From an uncultured cyanobacterium (GTDB taxonomy: Bacteria; Cyanobacteriota; Cyanobacteriia; PCC-6307; Cyanobiaceae), in NCBI GenBank assembly GCA_903823115.1, contig CAIJRN010000011.1:1-64000 (forward strand): a DNA stretch of 64,000 nucleotides, written 5' to 3'. Numbering within the stretch: the stretch's first letter is position 1; each line of letters opens with the position of its first letter. The position numbers were made by a program, and so were the translations under genes. Of the stretch, positions 15,721 to 26,452 are shown in pieces. The notes beneath the pieces are model-generated. The model was not told where the DNA came from. It searched no databases and was given only the letters and a program-made list of their open reading frames with translations.

Positions 15721-17141
15721 ACCTGCAGCAGCTGCGCCAGCTTCTGGCCGAGGGAGTGCCACCGGGACGGGGGGATGAAGACAGTGTGCGGCGCCAGTGG
15801 TGGGCCGCCCTGGCCACCCTCCAGGAGGACCTGCTGCTGCCCGGTCCCTCCCCCAGAGGCCTCTGGCTGGCGGCACCGCTGCCGGCGCTGTACGAGCCCA
15901 GGTTGCTGCTGCGCCTGCAGGGCTGGGTCTGGGCCCCCCCGGGCATGGACAAGTTGCTGCCGGCCACCTCGGCCCTGCTGCCCAGCAGCCGCGGCACGAG
16001 CGCCGCCGCCGGAACCAGCTTCCAGCGCCTGCCCCTGCGCGACGCGGACGGCACGGACCCGCTGCTGGTGCTGATCACCCCCCGCCTGCAGGTGGCCCTG
16101 GCCCTGGAAGGCTCCCCCGAAGCCCGGCGCCTGATCGTGCGCTTCGATGCCGCCGTGCTCTCCGGCGCCCTGCAACTGCTCGATCGTCGTCTTGAACACG
16201 ACGATCCCGCCGCCGCCGCCCGGCTGCGCGCGGCCCTGCAGGAGCTGGGCAGCCTCGACAACGACCCCGACCTGGCCCTGCGCTTCTGGCCCCTGCTGGC
16301 GGAGCGGCTGGCGGGCATGGCCCCGAGCGTGACCCTGCAGCCGATCGCCAGCCGGCCCCGGGCCCGGCCCGCCGGCCCACCCACCGGCGCGACGACCGGC
16401 GGTGATCGCCCCAATGGCGACAGCAGCGCCGAACTGGCCCTGCTCGAAGCCCTCACCCACGAGGTGCGCACGCCCCTGGCCACGATCCGCACCCTGATCC
16501 GCTCGCTGTTGCGCCGCAGCGAACTGACGCCCCTGATCCGGCAGCGCCTGGAGCAGATCGACGGCGAATGCAGCGAACAGATCGACCGCTTCGGCCTGAT
16601 CTTCCTGGCCGCCGAACTGCAACGCCAACCCGGCAGCGGCCAGGCCCTGACGGCCCAGGACCTGGCCCGCACCGATCTCAGTCAGCTGCTGGACCAGATG
16701 CAGGAGCTCTGGCAGCGCCAGCTGAACCGCCGCGGCCTGAAGCTGCAGCTGCTGATCGCGCCGGATCTGCCGCCGGTGCTGAGCGATCCCAGCCGGCTGG
16801 AGACCATGCTCGGCGGCCTGATGGATCGCTTCAGCCGGGGCCTGCCCAGCGGCACCCTGGTGCAGCTGAGCCTGCAACCGGCCGGCTCCCGCCTGAAGCT
16901 GCAGCTCGGCAGTCAGGATCCCAGGGGCCAGAGCAGCAGCAGCGACCAGGAGCCGGCCGCGGCCGAATCGGTCACGGCCAAACGCGTCGGGCCGGTGCTG
17001 AGCTGGAATCCCAGCACCGGCAGCCTGCAACTGAGCCGCCAGGCGACGCGCCAGCTCTTCCACCGCCTCGGCGGCCGCCTCACCGAACGGGGCGGCAGTC
17101 ATCTGACGGTGTTCTTCCCCCTGGCCGAAGCCAGCTCCTGA
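15711..17141 (+). CDS. Sensor histidine kinase-like protein with a degenerate ATP-binding domain
   Basis: The 476-residue protein carries an intact HisKA dimerisation box, ALTHEVRTPLATIRTLIRSL, with the phospho-accepting His near residue 250. The N-terminal 240 residues have no membrane span, so it is cytosolic. The expected HATPase domain is abnormal: the N-box Asn is missing (LGGLMDRFSRGLPSG), no DxGxG box is present, and a Ser/Gln/Glu-rich linker replaces the ATP lid, although the final strand region (GGSHLTVFFPL) remains. It may be a pseudokinase or scaffold. The start ATG at 15711 overlaps the rodA end. psaD follows 127 bases downstream. Confidence 0.75.
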   Translation: MVVNLQQLRQLLAEGVPPGRGDEDSVRRQWWAALATLQEDLLLPGPSPRGLWLAAPLPALYEPRLLLRLQGWVWAPPGMDKLLPATSALLPSSRGTSAAAGTSFQRLPLRDADGTDPLLVLITPRLQVALALEGSPEARRLIVRFDAAVLSGALQLLDRRLEHDDPAAAARLRAALQELGSLDNDPDLALRFWPLLAERLAGMAPSVTLQPIASRPRARPAGPPTGATTGGDRPNGDSSAELALLEALTHEVRTPLATIRTLIRSLLRRSELTPLIRQRLEQIDGECSEQIDRFGLIFLAAELQRQPGSGQALTAQDLARTDLSQLLDQMQELWQRQLNRRGLKLQLLIAPDLPPVLSDPSRLETMLGGLMDRFSRGLPSGTLVQLSLQPAGSRLKLQLGSQDPRGQSSSSDQEPAAAESVTAKRVGPVLSWNPSTGSLQLSRQATRQLFHRLGGRLTERGGSHLTVFFPLAEASS

Positions 17142-17267
17142 ACGCCCCTGCCCTCGGAAGACGCCCCGGGGCAGGATCATTTCTCGACGGAGTGTGAAGA
17201 CTGCCGCGCCGACGCCTGAACGACCGAAATCACGGTGCTAATTTCCGGCTGAAACGGTCAGCGAACC

Positions 17268-17699
17268 ATGTCAGCGACTGCCCTCAAGGGTCAACTTCCG
17301 AAATACATCGGCAGCACCGGTGGTCTGCTGAACGCAGCCGAAACCGAAGAGAAGTACGCCATCACCTGGACCAGCTCCAAGGCCCAGGCCTTCGAACTGC
17401 CCACCGGTGGCGCCGCCGAAATGAATGAGGGCGAAAACCTCATGTATTTCGCTCGCAAAGAGCAGTGCCTGGCCCTGGGCACGCAGTTGCGCACCAAGTT
17501 CAAGCCCCGCATCGAGGATTACAAGATCTACCGGATCTTCCCCGGTGGCGACACCGAATTCCTCCATCCCAAGGACGGCGTCTTCCCCGAGAAAGTGAAC
17601 GAAGGTCGCGCCATCGTGGGTCACAACCCCCGTCGCATCGGCGCCAACCCCAACCCCGCCAGCCTCAAGTTCAGCGGCAAGGCCACCTACGAAGCCTGA
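17268..17699 (+). CDS. psaD: Photosystem I subunit II PsaD
   Basis: The 143-residue extrinsic protein sits on the stromal/cytoplasmic face of photosystem I, docks ferredoxin and stabilises PsaC. The sequence [20 protein letters not shown], the basic stretch [20 protein letters not shown] and [17 protein letters not shown] are typical, and length is normal. TGCTAATTT about 25 bases before the start could be a -10 element. A strong terminator follows the stop. Codons are those of a highly expressed gene (few rare codons). Confidence 0.98.
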   Translation: MSATALKGQLPKYIGSTGGLLNAAETEEKYAITWTSSKAQAFELPTGGAAEMNEGENLMYFARKEQCLALGTQLRTKFKPRIEDYKIYRIFPGGDTEFLHPKDGVFPEKVNEGRAIVGHNPRRIGANPNPASLKFSGKATYEA

Positions 17700-17737
17700 G
17701 TCCAGCAGCCTGATTCATTCCGGCGAGCATCTTTAAT

Positions 17738-17764
17738 GGCGGGGCCGAGGCCCCGCCTTTTTTT
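17738..17764 (+). terminator. Rho-independent terminator after psaD
   Basis: A GC stem (GGCGGGG paired with CCCCGCC) with a short loop is followed by TTTTTTT. It lies about 40 bases after the psaD stop and just before trpE, so it should insulate psaD transcripts. Confidence 0.9.
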
Positions 17765-17778
17765 CTGCCGACTGCCCG

Positions 17779-19416
17779 ATGCCCGGTCCCGTCCAGTCCC
17801 CCCAACGCGACGCCTTCCTGGCCGAAGCTGCCCGCAGGCTGGCCGGTGATGACTCGGCCTTCGGCGGTCACAACCTGATCCCGCTCTGGAAGCGCTGGCC
17901 CGCCGACCTCGAAACGCCGCTCACCACCTGGCTGAAGGTGGGGGCCGGCCGCGGCCATGGCGTGCTGCTGGAGTCGGTCGAGGGAGGCGAGCAGCTGGGC
18001 CGCTGGAGTTTCGTCGTCAGCGATCCGCTCTGGACCCTGACCTGCCAGGGGGAGCGCAGCCAACGGCACTGGCGCGGCGGCCGCCACGACGAACTCCAGG
18101 GCAACCCCTTCCAGCTGCTGCGCCAATGCCTGGCCGAGCTGCGGCCGGCGCCGGTGCCGGGGCTGCCGCCGGTGGGCCAGCTGTTCGGCTTCTGGGGCTA
18201 TGAACTGATCCGCTGGATCGAACCGAGCGTTCCCGTGCATCCCACCCCGGCGGGAGGCCCCCCCGACGGCTGCTGGATGCTGGCCGACAGCCTGCTGGTG
18301 TTCGACCAGGTGCGGCGTCAGATCACAGCCCTGGCCTACGTGGATCTCTGCGGCAGCGGCGACGAGCCCCTCGATGCCGAACACGCCTGGAACCAGGCCG
18401 CCGCCCGCATCGCCCGGCTTGAGGGCCTCATGCAGGCCCCCCTGCCGGCCAGGGTCAAGCCCCTCGCCTGGCATGACGCCTCCGCCGCGGACGTGGCGAG
18501 CCAGCTGGTCACCAGCAGCAACGTCGGCCGGGAGGCCTTTGAGGCGGCGGTGCTGCGGGGCGAGCATCACATCGAGGCCGGTGATGTCTTCCAGCTGGTG
18601 CTCAGCCAGCGACTGGAAACCGGCATCACCGGCGACCCCTTTGATCTCTACCGCAGCCTGCGGATGGTCAATCCATCGCCCTACATGGCCTTCTTCGACT
18701 TCGGCGACTGGCACCTGATCGGCTCCAGCCCCGAGGTGATGGTCAAGGCCGAACCGGGGGAAGACGGCACGATTCTGGCCTCGGTGCGCCCGATCGCCGG
18801 CACCCGCCCCCGGGGCAGCAACGAGCAGGAAGACCGGGCCCTGGAGGTGGAGCTGCTCGCCGATCCCAAGGAGCGGGCGGAGCATGTGATGCTCGTCGAT
18901 CTGGGCCGCAACGACCTGGGCCGGGTCTGCAAACCGGGCAGCGTCGCCGTCGGTGAGCTGATGGTGATCGAGCGCTACTCCCACGTGATGCACATCGTCA
19001 GCCAGGTGCAGGGGGTGCTCGAAGCCAGGTACGACATCTGGGACCTGTTGATGGCCTGCTTCCCGGCCGGCACCGTCAGCGGCGCCCCCAAGATCCGGGC
19101 GATGCAGTTGATCCACGCGCTCGAACCGGACAGCCGCGGGCCCTATTCGGGGGTCTACGGCGCCGTCGATCTCAACGGCGCCCTCAACACGGCGATCACG
19201 ATCCGCACCATGGTGGTGCTGCCGGACGCCGCAGCGCCAGCGGCAGCTGGGGGCGAAGCCAGACGCTGGCGGGTGCAGGTGCAGGCCGGGGCCGGCATCG
19301 TCGCCGATTCGAAGCCGGAGGCGGAGTACGAGGAAACGCTCAACAAGGCCCGCGGCATGCTCAAGGCGATTGCCTGTCTGCTGCCGGCCGCCCCCGCAGC
19401 GGAGTCACCGCGATGA
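17779..19416 (+). CDS. trpE: Anthranilate synthase component I
   Basis: The 545-residue enzyme makes anthranilate from chorismate and ammonia or glutamine-derived ammonia in tryptophan synthesis. It has the LLES-type motif linked to tryptophan inhibition (VLLESVEGGEQLGRWSF near residue 65), IAGTRPRGSNEQEDRALEVE near 335, HIVSQVQG, and the chorismate-binding signature FPAGTVSGAPKIRAMQLI near 430. The C terminus has AGAGIVADSKPEAEYEE. It lies right after the psaD terminator; the stop overlaps gshA in ATGA. No TRAP or leader peptide is seen. Confidence 0.95.
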   Translation: MPGPVQSPQRDAFLAEAARRLAGDDSAFGGHNLIPLWKRWPADLETPLTTWLKVGAGRGHGVLLESVEGGEQLGRWSFVVSDPLWTLTCQGERSQRHWRGGRHDELQGNPFQLLRQCLAELRPAPVPGLPPVGQLFGFWGYELIRWIEPSVPVHPTPAGGPPDGCWMLADSLLVFDQVRRQITALAYVDLCGSGDEPLDAEHAWNQAAARIARLEGLMQAPLPARVKPLAWHDASAADVASQLVTSSNVGREAFEAAVLRGEHHIEAGDVFQLVLSQRLETGITGDPFDLYRSLRMVNPSPYMAFFDFGDWHLIGSSPEVMVKAEPGEDGTILASVRPIAGTRPRGSNEQEDRALEVELLADPKERAEHVMLVDLGRNDLGRVCKPGSVAVGELMVIERYSHVMHIVSQVQGVLEARYDIWDLLMACFPAGTVSGAPKIRAMQLIHALEPDSRGPYSGVYGAVDLNGALNTAITIRTMVVLPDAAAPAAAGGEARRWRVQVQAGAGIVADSKPEAEYEETLNKARGMLKAIACLLPAAPAAESPR

Positions 19417-20573
19417 GCGACCGCCTGCTGCTCAAGGGTTTTGAGGTGGAGATGTTCACCGGCCGCCCCGATGGCACGGTGGTGGGCTGCGCCGCCGAGG
19501 CCGCCGCGGCCCTAGAGGGCTTCGTCACCGAACCGGACAACCGCAACCTCGAACACATCACCCTCCCGGATGCCAGCTACCGGCGTCAGCTGCAGCTGCT
19601 GCTCGAACCGCGCCGCCGGCTGCGGGCCTGGCTGGCGCCACGAGGGCTGACGCTGCTGCCCGGCAGCACCCTGAGCCTGGGGGACAGCCATCGCTTCGAG
19701 CGCTCCGATCCCGGCAACGCTTACCACGACACGATTGAACAGACCTATGGCACCCGGGTGGTGACCGCCAGCGTGCACATCAACCTGGGCGTCAGCGACA
19801 TGGAGCACCTGTTCGCCGGGCTGCGGCTGCTGCGCTGCGAGGCGGCCCTGCTGCTGGCGATGAGCGCCAGTTCACCCTTCCTCGACAACGACATCACCGG
19901 CGCCGACTCCCAGCGTTGGCTGCAATTTCCCCTCACCCCACCTCTGGTGCCCCTGTTCCTCGGGCACCAGCACTACATCGACTGGATGCATGAGCAGCTG
20001 GCCGCCGCCGCCATGTTCAACGTGCGCCATCTCTGGACCTCCGTGCGGCCCAATGGCGATGAACGCCCCCACGACCTCAACCGCCTGGAGATCCGCATCT
20101 GCGACCTGATCGATGATCCGCGCCTGCTGCTGGCCGTGACCGCCTTCGCCGAAGTGCGGCTGCATCAGCTGCAGGCCGATCCGCAGCGACACGATCCCCT
20201 GCTGGCCAGCCGCTTCAGCCCCGCCGCCCTTGCGGATCTGGCCGATGCCAACGACCGGGCCGCAGCCCGCAGCAGCCTCACCAGCAGCCTCTGCGACTGG
20301 CGCAGCGGCGAGCCGATTGAGGCCCGGGCCTGGATCGAACGGGAACTGGCGGCCATGGCCCCCCTGGCCAGGGAGCTCGGGCTGGAAGAAGCCCTGGCCC
20401 CCCTCGCCGCCCTGCTCGCCCAGGGCAACCAGGCCATGCGCTGGCGGCAGCGGCAGCAGCGGGGGGAGAGCATCGCTGCGATCCTCAGCAGCGAGACCGC
20501 CGCCATGCAGGCCCGGGAGGTTGCTCTGGAGGCATGGCTTGCGACAGATGCATCCTCTGCTTTGGGAGGATGA
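19413..20573 (+). CDS. gshA: Glutamate-cysteine ligase, cyanobacterial type
   Basis: The 386-residue enzyme makes gamma-glutamylcysteine, the first step of glutathione synthesis. It fits the cyanobacterial family: [20 protein letters not shown] at the N terminus, [17 protein letters not shown] near residue 45, [20 protein letters not shown] near 110-130, and [20 protein letters not shown] near 205. It is translationally coupled to trpE through ATGA. ppc follows 28 bases later, so trpE-gshA-ppc may share a transcript. Confidence 0.9.
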   Translation: MSDRLLLKGFEVEMFTGRPDGTVVGCAAEAAAALEGFVTEPDNRNLEHITLPDASYRRQLQLLLEPRRRLRAWLAPRGLTLLPGSTLSLGDSHRFERSDPGNAYHDTIEQTYGTRVVTASVHINLGVSDMEHLFAGLRLLRCEAALLLAMSASSPFLDNDITGADSQRWLQFPLTPPLVPLFLGHQHYIDWMHEQLAAAAMFNVRHLWTSVRPNGDERPHDLNRLEIRICDLIDDPRLLLAVTAFAEVRLHQLQADPQRHDPLLASRFSPAALADLADANDRAAARSSLTSSLCDWRSGEPIEARAWIERELAAMAPLARELGLEEALAPLAALLAQGNQAMRWRQRQQRGESIAAILSSETAAMQAREVALEAWLATDASSALGG

Positions 20574-20601
20574 TGCTTCCCTTACCGTCCCGTCTGCCCC
20601 C

Positions 20602-23600
20602 ATGCGGCAGCCCTCTGCAGCGCCCATGGCCGTGACGCCCGCCACCAATCCAGCTCCCCTCGCCTCAGCGGCGAGCATCGAGCCCACACCTCGGGTCATC
20701 CGCCTGCTGGCCGAACGGCTGGAGCTGGTCGAAGATCTCTGGCAATCCGTCCTGCGCAGCGAATGTCCGCCGGAGCGGGTCGAACGGCTGCTGCGGCTGA
20801 AGCAGCTCAGTGGGCCGGTCACCCCCACCGAACTGGCCGACGAGAGCCATGTCGATACCGAAGGGATCGTGCAGCTGATCAAGGAGATGGATCTGGCTGA
20901 CGGCATCGCCGCCGCCCGTGCCTTCTCCCTGTATTTCCAACTGGTCAACATCCTCGAGCAGCACATCGAGGAGGACAGCTACCTCGAAAGCCTCAAGACG
21001 GCGACGGCCACCGCCAAGAGCGATCCCTTCCTGCCGCGCCTGGCCAGCCAGAGCGAACCGGCCACCTTCCGCCAGCTGTTCGAGCGCCTGCGCGCCCTCG
21101 GCGTGCCCCCGGCCCAGCTGGAGAACCTGCTGCGGGAGCTCGACATCCGCCTGGTGTTCACCGCCCATCCCACCGAGATCGTGCGCCACACGGTGCGCCA
21201 CAAGCAACGGCGGGTGGCGGCCCTGATCCAGAAGCTGCAGCTCTCTCCGGCGGTCAACCCGGATGAGCGCCAACATCTGCGCCAGCAGCTGGAGGAGGAA
21301 ATCCGGCTGTGGTGGCGCACCGATGAACTGCACCAGTTCAAACCCTCGGTGATCAACGAGGTGGACTACGCCCTGCACTACTTCCAGCAGGTGTTGTTCA
21401 ATGCCATGCCCCAGCTGCGGCAGCGGATGCGCACCGCCCTGGCCAGCAGCTATCCGGATGTGGTGCCGCCCCGGGATTCCTTCTGCACCTTCGGCTCCTG
21501 GGTGGGCTCCGACCGGGACGGCAACCCCTCGGTGACGCCGGAAATCACCTGGCGAACGGCCTGTTATCAGCGCCAGCTGATGCTGAAGCGCTATCTCCAT
21601 GCCGTCGAGGAGCTGCGCGATCAACTCAGCATCTCGATGCAGTGGAGCCCGCCCAGCAAGGCCCTGCTCGAATCCCTGGAGATGGATCGGCTGCGCTTCC
21701 CCGAGATCTACGAAGAGAGGGCCACCAGCTATCGCAAGGAGCCCTATCGACTCAAGCTCAGTTACATCCTTGAGCGCCTGCATCTGAGTCAGCGGCGCAA
21801 CGATCAACTGACGCAATCGGGCTGGGAGTTTCCTGGCGACAGCCCTCCGTCCGCCGTCATCGACACCCCCTTCGGTCTGCCGGCCGGGGGCGTGGGACTG
21901 CAGGATCTGCACTACAGCTCGGTGGACGAGTTCCGCAACGACCTGGAGCTGCTCAAGGAGAGCCTCGACGCCACGGGACTCAAGTGCGAATCCCTGCGGG
22001 ACCTGCTCACCCAAGTGCACATCTTCGGCTTCTGGCTGGCCAGCCTCGACATCCGCCAGGAGAGCACCCGCCACAGCGATGCCATCGACGAACTCAGCCG
22101 CTATCTGCAGCTGCCGATCGCCTACGGCGACATGGACGAAGAGCAGCGGGTGACCTGGCTGCTGGCCGAACTCCAGACCCGCCGGCCCCTGCTGCCACCG
22201 GCGGCCCGCTGGACGCCTGCCACGGCCGAGACCTTCGCGGTGTTCCGCATGCTGCATCGCTTGCAGCAGGAATTCGGACCCCGGATCTGCCGCACCTATG
22301 TGATCTCGATGAGCCACACGGTGTCGGACCTGTTGGAGGTGCTGCTGCTGGCCAAGGAAGTCGGCCTGATCGACCCTCTGGCCCAGCGCTCCGAGCTGCT
22401 GGTGATTCCCCTGTTCGAAACCGTCGAGGACCTTCAGCGCGCTCCGGCGGTGATGGGTCGGCTGTTCGCCCAATCCTTCTACCGGGAGCTGCTCACCAGC
22501 AACACCGACAGCGGCCAGCCCCTGCAGGAGGTGATGCTCGGCTATTCCGACAGCAACAAGGATTCCGGCTTTCTGTCGAGCAACTGGGAGATTCACCGCG
22601 CCCAGATCGCCCTGCAGCGCCTCGCCGACGAGCACGCCGTGGCCCTGCGCCTGTTCCACGGCCGCGGCGGCTCGGTGGGACGCGGCGGTGGCCCGGCCTA
22701 CCAGGCGATCCTGGCCCAGCCCAGTGGCACCCTCAAGGGCCGCATCAAGATCACCGAACAGGGCGAAGTGCTGGCCTCCAAGTACTCCCTGCCGGAGCTG
22801 GCCCTCTACAACCTCGAAACCGTGTCCACGGCCGTGTTGCAGAACAGCATGGTCACCCTGCCGCTGGATGACACCCCCAGCTGGAATCAGCTGATGGAGC
22901 GGCTGGCCGCCCGCTCCCGTGACCACTACCGCGCCCTGGTCCACGACAACCCCGACCTGGTGGCCTTCTTCGAGCAGGTCACCCCGATCGAGGAGATCAG
23001 CAAGCTGCAGATCTCCAGCCGGCCCGCCCGCCGCAAGAGCGGCACCCGCGATCTCTCCAGCCTGCGCGCCATCCCCTGGGTGTTCGGCTGGACCCAGAGT
23101 CGCTTCCTGCTGCCGAGCTGGTATGGCGTCGGCGCCGCCCTGCAAGCCGAACTGGAACAGGACGCGGACCAGATGGAACTGCTGCAGCTGCTGTATCAGC
23201 GCTGGCCCTTCTTCCGGATGCTGATCTCCAAGGTGGAGATGACCCTCTCGAAAGTGGATCTGGATCTGGCGGGGCACTACGTGCGCTCGCTCGGCCGCGA
23301 GGCCAACCGCGAGGCCTTTGCGGCGATCCTGGCCTCGATCACCGCCGAGTTCACCCTCACCCGGGATCTGGTACTGGCGATCAGCGGCCATCAGCGGCTG
23401 CTGGATGGCGATCCGGCCCTGCAACTCTCGGTGGAACTGCGCAACCGCACGATCATTCCGCTGGGCTATCTGCAGGTGGCGTTGCTGCGCCTGCTGCGCG
23501 ACCAGAACCGCCAGCCGCCGATGAGCGAGGGGGCCGGCAAGGCCAGCGATGGCCGCACCTACAGCCGCAGTGACCTGCTCCAGGGCGCCCTGCTGACGAT

Positions 23601-23637
23601 CAACGGCATCGCCGCCGGCATGCGCAACACGGGCTGA
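20602..23637 (+). CDS. ppc: Phosphoenolpyruvate carboxylase
   Basis: The product is about 1011 residues and adds bicarbonate to phosphoenolpyruvate to give oxaloacetate, refilling the incomplete TCA cycle. Diagnostic segments are [19 protein letters not shown] near residue 187, [37 protein letters not shown] near 645, [20 protein letters not shown] near 685, and the C-terminal MRNTG. The track begins at 20230 inside gshA; ATGs at 20602 or 20626 are reasonable starts, with an Ala/Pro-rich N-terminal extension of about 30 residues. The regulatory phosphorylation Ser of plant enzymes is not evident. Confidence 0.97.
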   Translation: MRQPSAAPMAVTPATNPAPLASAASIEPTPRVIRLLAERLELVEDLWQSVLRSECPPERVERLLRLKQLSGPVTPTELADESHVDTEGIVQLIKEMDLADGIAAARAFSLYFQLVNILEQHIEEDSYLESLKTATATAKSDPFLPRLASQSEPATFRQLFERLRALGVPPAQLENLLRELDIRLVFTAHPTEIVRHTVRHKQRRVAALIQKLQLSPAVNPDERQHLRQQLEEEIRLWWRTDELHQFKPSVINEVDYALHYFQQVLFNAMPQLRQRMRTALASSYPDVVPPRDSFCTFGSWVGSDRDGNPSVTPEITWRTACYQRQLMLKRYLHAVEELRDQLSISMQWSPPSKALLESLEMDRLRFPEIYEERATSYRKEPYRLKLSYILERLHLSQRRNDQLTQSGWEFPGDSPPSAVIDTPFGLPAGGVGLQDLHYSSVDEFRNDLELLKESLDATGLKCESLRDLLTQVHIFGFWLASLDIRQESTRHSDAIDELSRYLQLPIAYGDMDEEQRVTWLLAELQTRRPLLPPAARWTPATAETFAVFRMLHRLQQEFGPRICRTYVISMSHTVSDLLEVLLLAKEVGLIDPLAQRSELLVIPLFETVEDLQRAPAVMGRLFAQSFYRELLTSNTDSGQPLQEVMLGYSDSNKDSGFLSSNWEIHRAQIALQRLADEHAVALRLFHGRGGSVGRGGGPAYQAILAQPSGTLKGRIKITEQGEVLASKYSLPELALYNLETVSTAVLQNSMVTLPLDDTPSWNQLMERLAARSRDHYRALVHDNPDLVAFFEQVTPIEEISKLQISSRPARRKSGTRDLSSLRAIPWVFGWTQSRFLLPSWYGVGAALQAELEQDADQMELLQLLYQRWPFFRMLISKVEMTLSKVDLDLAGHYVRSLGREANREAFAAILASITAEFTLTRDLVLAISGHQRLLDGDPALQLSVELRNRTIIPLGYLQVALLRLLRDQNRQPPMSEGAGKASDGRTYSRSDLLQGALLTINGIAAGMRNTG

Positions 23638-23673
23638 CCCCCCACACCCTCCCCCGGCCCGAGCCTTTCCCTG

Positions 23674-24135
23674 GTGATCCCCTTCCGCAGCCAACCGGCC
23701 CAGCCCCACCTGCGGGAGGGTTATCAGTTGCTGCATCAGCCAGCCTGGAATGCCGACGAGTTGGACCGCCTGCTGCTGCTGTGTGGCGACAGGTCACGGG
23801 GCGCCGGGCGCTGGGAACTGGTGCTGCAGCGCAGCGCCTGGTATCTCGCCATTCGCAACGATCAGGACGAGCTCGTCGGCTTCATCCGGGCCACCAGCGA
23901 CCAGGCCCTGAACGCCAATCTCTGGGATCTGCTGGCTGATCCGGGCGACCCGGCCCGCGACGAGGTGATCCAGGCCCTGGTGCAGGCGGCCCTGAGCCGG
24001 CTACGGCGGGAGATGGGGGGCTGCAGTGTCTCCCTGGCCGCCCCACCGGAGGCGCTGCGCGCCGTCACCAAGGCCGGCTTTGTGGTGGATCCGGGCGGCA
24101 TCCGGGCCATGGGGCTCAATCTGACGGAGCCCTGA
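23674..24135 (+). CDS. GNAT-family acetyltransferase-like protein
   Basis: The 153-residue protein from a GTG start has the overall GNAT order: WYLAIRNDQDELVGFIRATSD in the central strands, DEVIQALVQAALSRLRREMG as the acetyl-CoA helix region, and APPEALRAVTKAGFVVDPGG at the C terminus, where GNAT members typically have a x-F-Y/V-x-x-x-G stretch. The substrate is unknown. The classic Q/RxxGxG/A loop is poor (DPGDPARDE), so activity is uncertain. It follows ppc by 36 bases on the same strand. Confidence 0.6.
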   Translation: MIPFRSQPAQPHLREGYQLLHQPAWNADELDRLLLLCGDRSRGAGRWELVLQRSAWYLAIRNDQDELVGFIRATSDQALNANLWDLLADPGDPARDEVIQALVQAALSRLRREMGGCSVSLAAPPEALRAVTKAGFVVDPGGIRAMGLNLTEP

Positions 24136-24495
24136 GACCCTCCCGGCTGGCGGCTTCCGAGCGGCCATGGCCAGGAACGTCCTGGAGCAACACGCGTTCG
24201 CAGCGCAATCCCCCTGCTCGCCCCCTGCCAACCCCCAGGTGAGCTCACCCAGGTCTGCTGAGCGTCCTCGGTTCAGACCCGCTTCGCGTTCGAGATCGCT
24301 GGCAGCAGCAACGCTCTGGGCGCCGGCAGCGGCAGCGACCCCGATTTCGCTCAGGTCCGTCCGGAGGGGCTGCCCCCATCACGGTTCCAGCCGCCAGGTC
24401 ACCAGCCGTTCCAACCGATCAGCTTCACCGTCACGGCGTGGACTGAGACCCGGATCAGGGAGATTGTTCTTCGCCGTTCCGGCGGCGGAAGAAAG
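24136..24495. other. Intergenic region between GNAT gene and tRNA-Arg
   Basis: About 360 bases hold no convincing gene. The track ORF 24167..24640 runs through the tRNA and looks like chance in high-GC DNA. No terminator with a T-run or other element is recognised. Confidence 0.5.
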
Positions 24496-24572
24496 CAACG
24501 AGCATGGAGGGACTCGAACCCCCGACATTCAGAACCGGAATCTGACGCTCTATCCAACTGAGCTACATGCCC
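24496..24572 (-). tRNA. trnR: tRNA-Arg (CCG)
   Basis: The reverse complement gives a 77-base tRNA with acceptor GGGCATG/CATGCTC, D-loop AGTTGGATA, anticodon loop TTCCGGT (anticodon CCG, reading CGG) and T-loop GTTCGAGTC. CCA is not encoded and the discriminator is G. Confidence 0.95.
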
Positions 24573-24630
24573 AACAGCAGGGGAAACGGGAGTCGGACTC
24601 TGCGGATGAGAACTCATCCTGGAGACGGCG

Positions 24631-25803
24631 ATGCCAGTGACCAAACCTGTCAGCGGTACCTTAGCCGCTGATCGCCCCAGACCCATCCGGCTGCACCGCC
24701 TGGAGCTGCTGCACTTCCGCAATCTTGCCGGCCTGCAGCTGACCCTGGAAGCCCCCAGGCTGCTGGTGATCGGTGCCAACGGCGCCGGCAAGTCGAATCT
24801 GTTGGAGGCGGTGGAGCTGCTGACCAGCCTGCGCTCGCACCGCTGTGCCAGCGATCGGGATCTGATCAGTCACGGGCAGCCCTCCAGCCGGCTGCGGGCC
24901 GTCACCGGCGAAGGGGACAGCCTGGAGCTGCGCCTGCGCGGCCGGGGCGGTCGCCAGGCCCTGCGCAACGACAAGCTGCTGGAGCGCCAGCACGACCTGA
25001 TCGGGCCGCTGCGCTGCGTCGGCTTCAGCGCCCTGGACCTGGAGCTGGTGCGCGGTGAACCCGCCCTGCGCCGCCAGTGGCTGGACCGGGTGGTGCTGCA
25101 ACTGGAGCCCGTTTATGGCGCCCTGCTCAGCCGCTATGGCCGCCTGCTGCGCCAACGCAGCCAACTGCTGCGCCGCGGTCTGGGCCTGGCGGATCGGGCC
25201 GCCCTGCTCGATGTCTTCGACCAGCAGATGGCCCTGATCGGCACCCGCCTGCACCGGCGTCGCTGGCGGGCCCTGCGGCGGCTGGAACCGCTGGCGACCG
25301 CCTGGCAGCAGCGCATCGGCGGCGCCGCCGAGCCCCTGGCCCTGGCCTACCGCAGCGGCACCGAGCTGGCCAGCGACGCCCTGGACGGCGATCAGGAAGA
25401 GTGCTGGCGAGCAGCCCTGGAACAGCAGCTCCTGCAGCAGCGACCCCAGGAGGAACGCCTGGGTCAGTGCCTGGTGGGGCCCCATCGCGATGACGTGACC
25501 CTGCTGCTGGCCGGCCAACCGGCACGCCGCTATGGCTCGGCCGGCCAGCAACGCACCCTGGTGCTGGCCCTGAAATTGGCCGAACTGGAGCTGGTGGGCC
25601 AGATCGTCGGGCAGCCGCCGCTGTTGTTGCTGGATGACGTGCTGGCCGAACTCGATCCCCAGCGCCAGCAACTACTGCTGGAGGCCGTCGGTGAGGGCCA
25701 TCAATGCCTGGTGAGCGCCACCCACCTGGAATCCTTCAGTGGCGGCTGGCGCTCCGACTCCCAGGTGGTTCAGATGCGGGCCGGCAACCTCTGTGATCAA
25801 TGA
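24631..25803 (+). CDS. recF: DNA replication and repair protein RecF
   Basis: The 390-residue SMC-like ATPase helps load RecA at single-stranded gaps. It has Walker [18 protein letters not shown] near residue 52, the ABC-type signature [20 protein letters not shown] near 297, and Walker [21 protein letters not shown] near 330. VVGPHRDD-like sequence ([12 protein letters not shown]) is also present. dnaN and gyrB are not adjacent, so this is not a classical dnaA-dnaN-recF origin layout. It is divergent from the tRNA-Arg. Confidence 0.96.
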   Translation: MPVTKPVSGTLAADRPRPIRLHRLELLHFRNLAGLQLTLEAPRLLVIGANGAGKSNLLEAVELLTSLRSHRCASDRDLISHGQPSSRLRAVTGEGDSLELRLRGRGGRQALRNDKLLERQHDLIGPLRCVGFSALDLELVRGEPALRRQWLDRVVLQLEPVYGALLSRYGRLLRQRSQLLRRGLGLADRAALLDVFDQQMALIGTRLHRRRWRALRRLEPLATAWQQRIGGAAEPLALAYRSGTELASDALDGDQEECWRAALEQQLLQQRPQEERLGQCLVGPHRDDVTLLLAGQPARRYGSAGQQRTLVLALKLAELELVGQIVGQPPLLLLDDVLAELDPQRQQLLLEAVGEGHQCLVSATHLESFSGGWRSDSQVVQMRAGNLCDQ

Positions 25804-25878
25804 GCGACAGGAATGGTCAGGAGGCAGCGCCAATGCCGCTCGACACGTATGGTTATTGCTCCGTTGCCTGGACCCCTG

Positions 25879-26385
25879 ATGAACCAGAGCCTGCCCTGCC
25901 TCCACCCCAATCCGGGATGGAACCGAGCCGCCTACCAGCCACTCCCCACCCAAGCCCAAGGCACCCCCGAGACTCCCTCCAGCGCCAACGTCACTGACGC
26001 GGTTGGCAAACACTGCATCCTCGAGCTCTACGACTGCGACAGTTCGCGACTCGACGACGAAGCTTTTCTCAGGGACACCATCACGACAGCAGCAAAGCGT
26101 GCTGGTGCCACCCTGCTCAATCTGATCACCCACCGCTTCGAGCCCCAGGGTGTCACCGGACTCGCCCTTCTGGCCGAGTCCCACATCTCGATCCACACCT
26201 GGCCGGAATCCGGCTATGCGGCGGTCGATGTGTTCACCTGCGGCGATCACACCATGCCCGAACGGGCCTGCCAGGTGCTCTGCGAAGAGCTCAATGCCGG
26301 GCGCCACAAGCTCACCAGCTTCCGGCGCGAAACCCCGGTGACGATCGAAGGCAGTGAGCGCGATCCCGCGCTCAGTCCCGCCTGA
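25879..26385 (+). CDS. speD: S-adenosylmethionine decarboxylase proenzyme
   Basis: The 168-residue proenzyme supplies decarboxylated AdoMet for spermidine synthesis. Self-cleavage makes a pyruvoyl group at the Ser in [38 protein letters not shown] follows as in the prokaryotic class 1B family. The family core starts at [12 protein letters not shown]; the first 40 residues are a Pro-rich extension from the ATG at 25879, so a later start is possible but no closer ATG is seen. A hairpin lies downstream where it converges with larE. Confidence 0.92.
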   Translation: MNQSLPCLHPNPGWNRAAYQPLPTQAQGTPETPSSANVTDAVGKHCILELYDCDSSRLDDEAFLRDTITTAAKRAGATLLNLITHRFEPQGVTGLALLAESHISIHTWPESGYAAVDVFTCGDHTMPERACQVLCEELNAGRHKLTSFRRETPVTIEGSERDPALSPA

Positions 26386-26424
26386 TCCGCCGAAGGCGTC
26401 ACCATCAACCTGCTCCATCCCGGC

Positions 26425-26452
26425 AGCGGCAAGCCTGTTCAGGCCTGCCGCT
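26425..26452 (+). terminator. Hairpin between convergent speD and larE
   Basis: AGCGGCAAGCCTG can pair with CAGGCCTGCCGCT with one mismatch, followed by CATTTTC. It lies 40 bases after speD and overlaps the last codons of larE. It is a plausible speD terminator, though the T-run is short. Confidence 0.4.

Noticed and set aside
20665-23736. 1023-residue minus-strand ORF
   Set aside because: It is antisense to ppc, has Gln/His/Gly-rich composition typical of the opposite strand of high-GC coding DNA, and shows no domain.
24631-25803. Replication origin near recF
   Set aside because: No dnaA, dnaN or gyrB neighbours and no DnaA-box cluster were seen.
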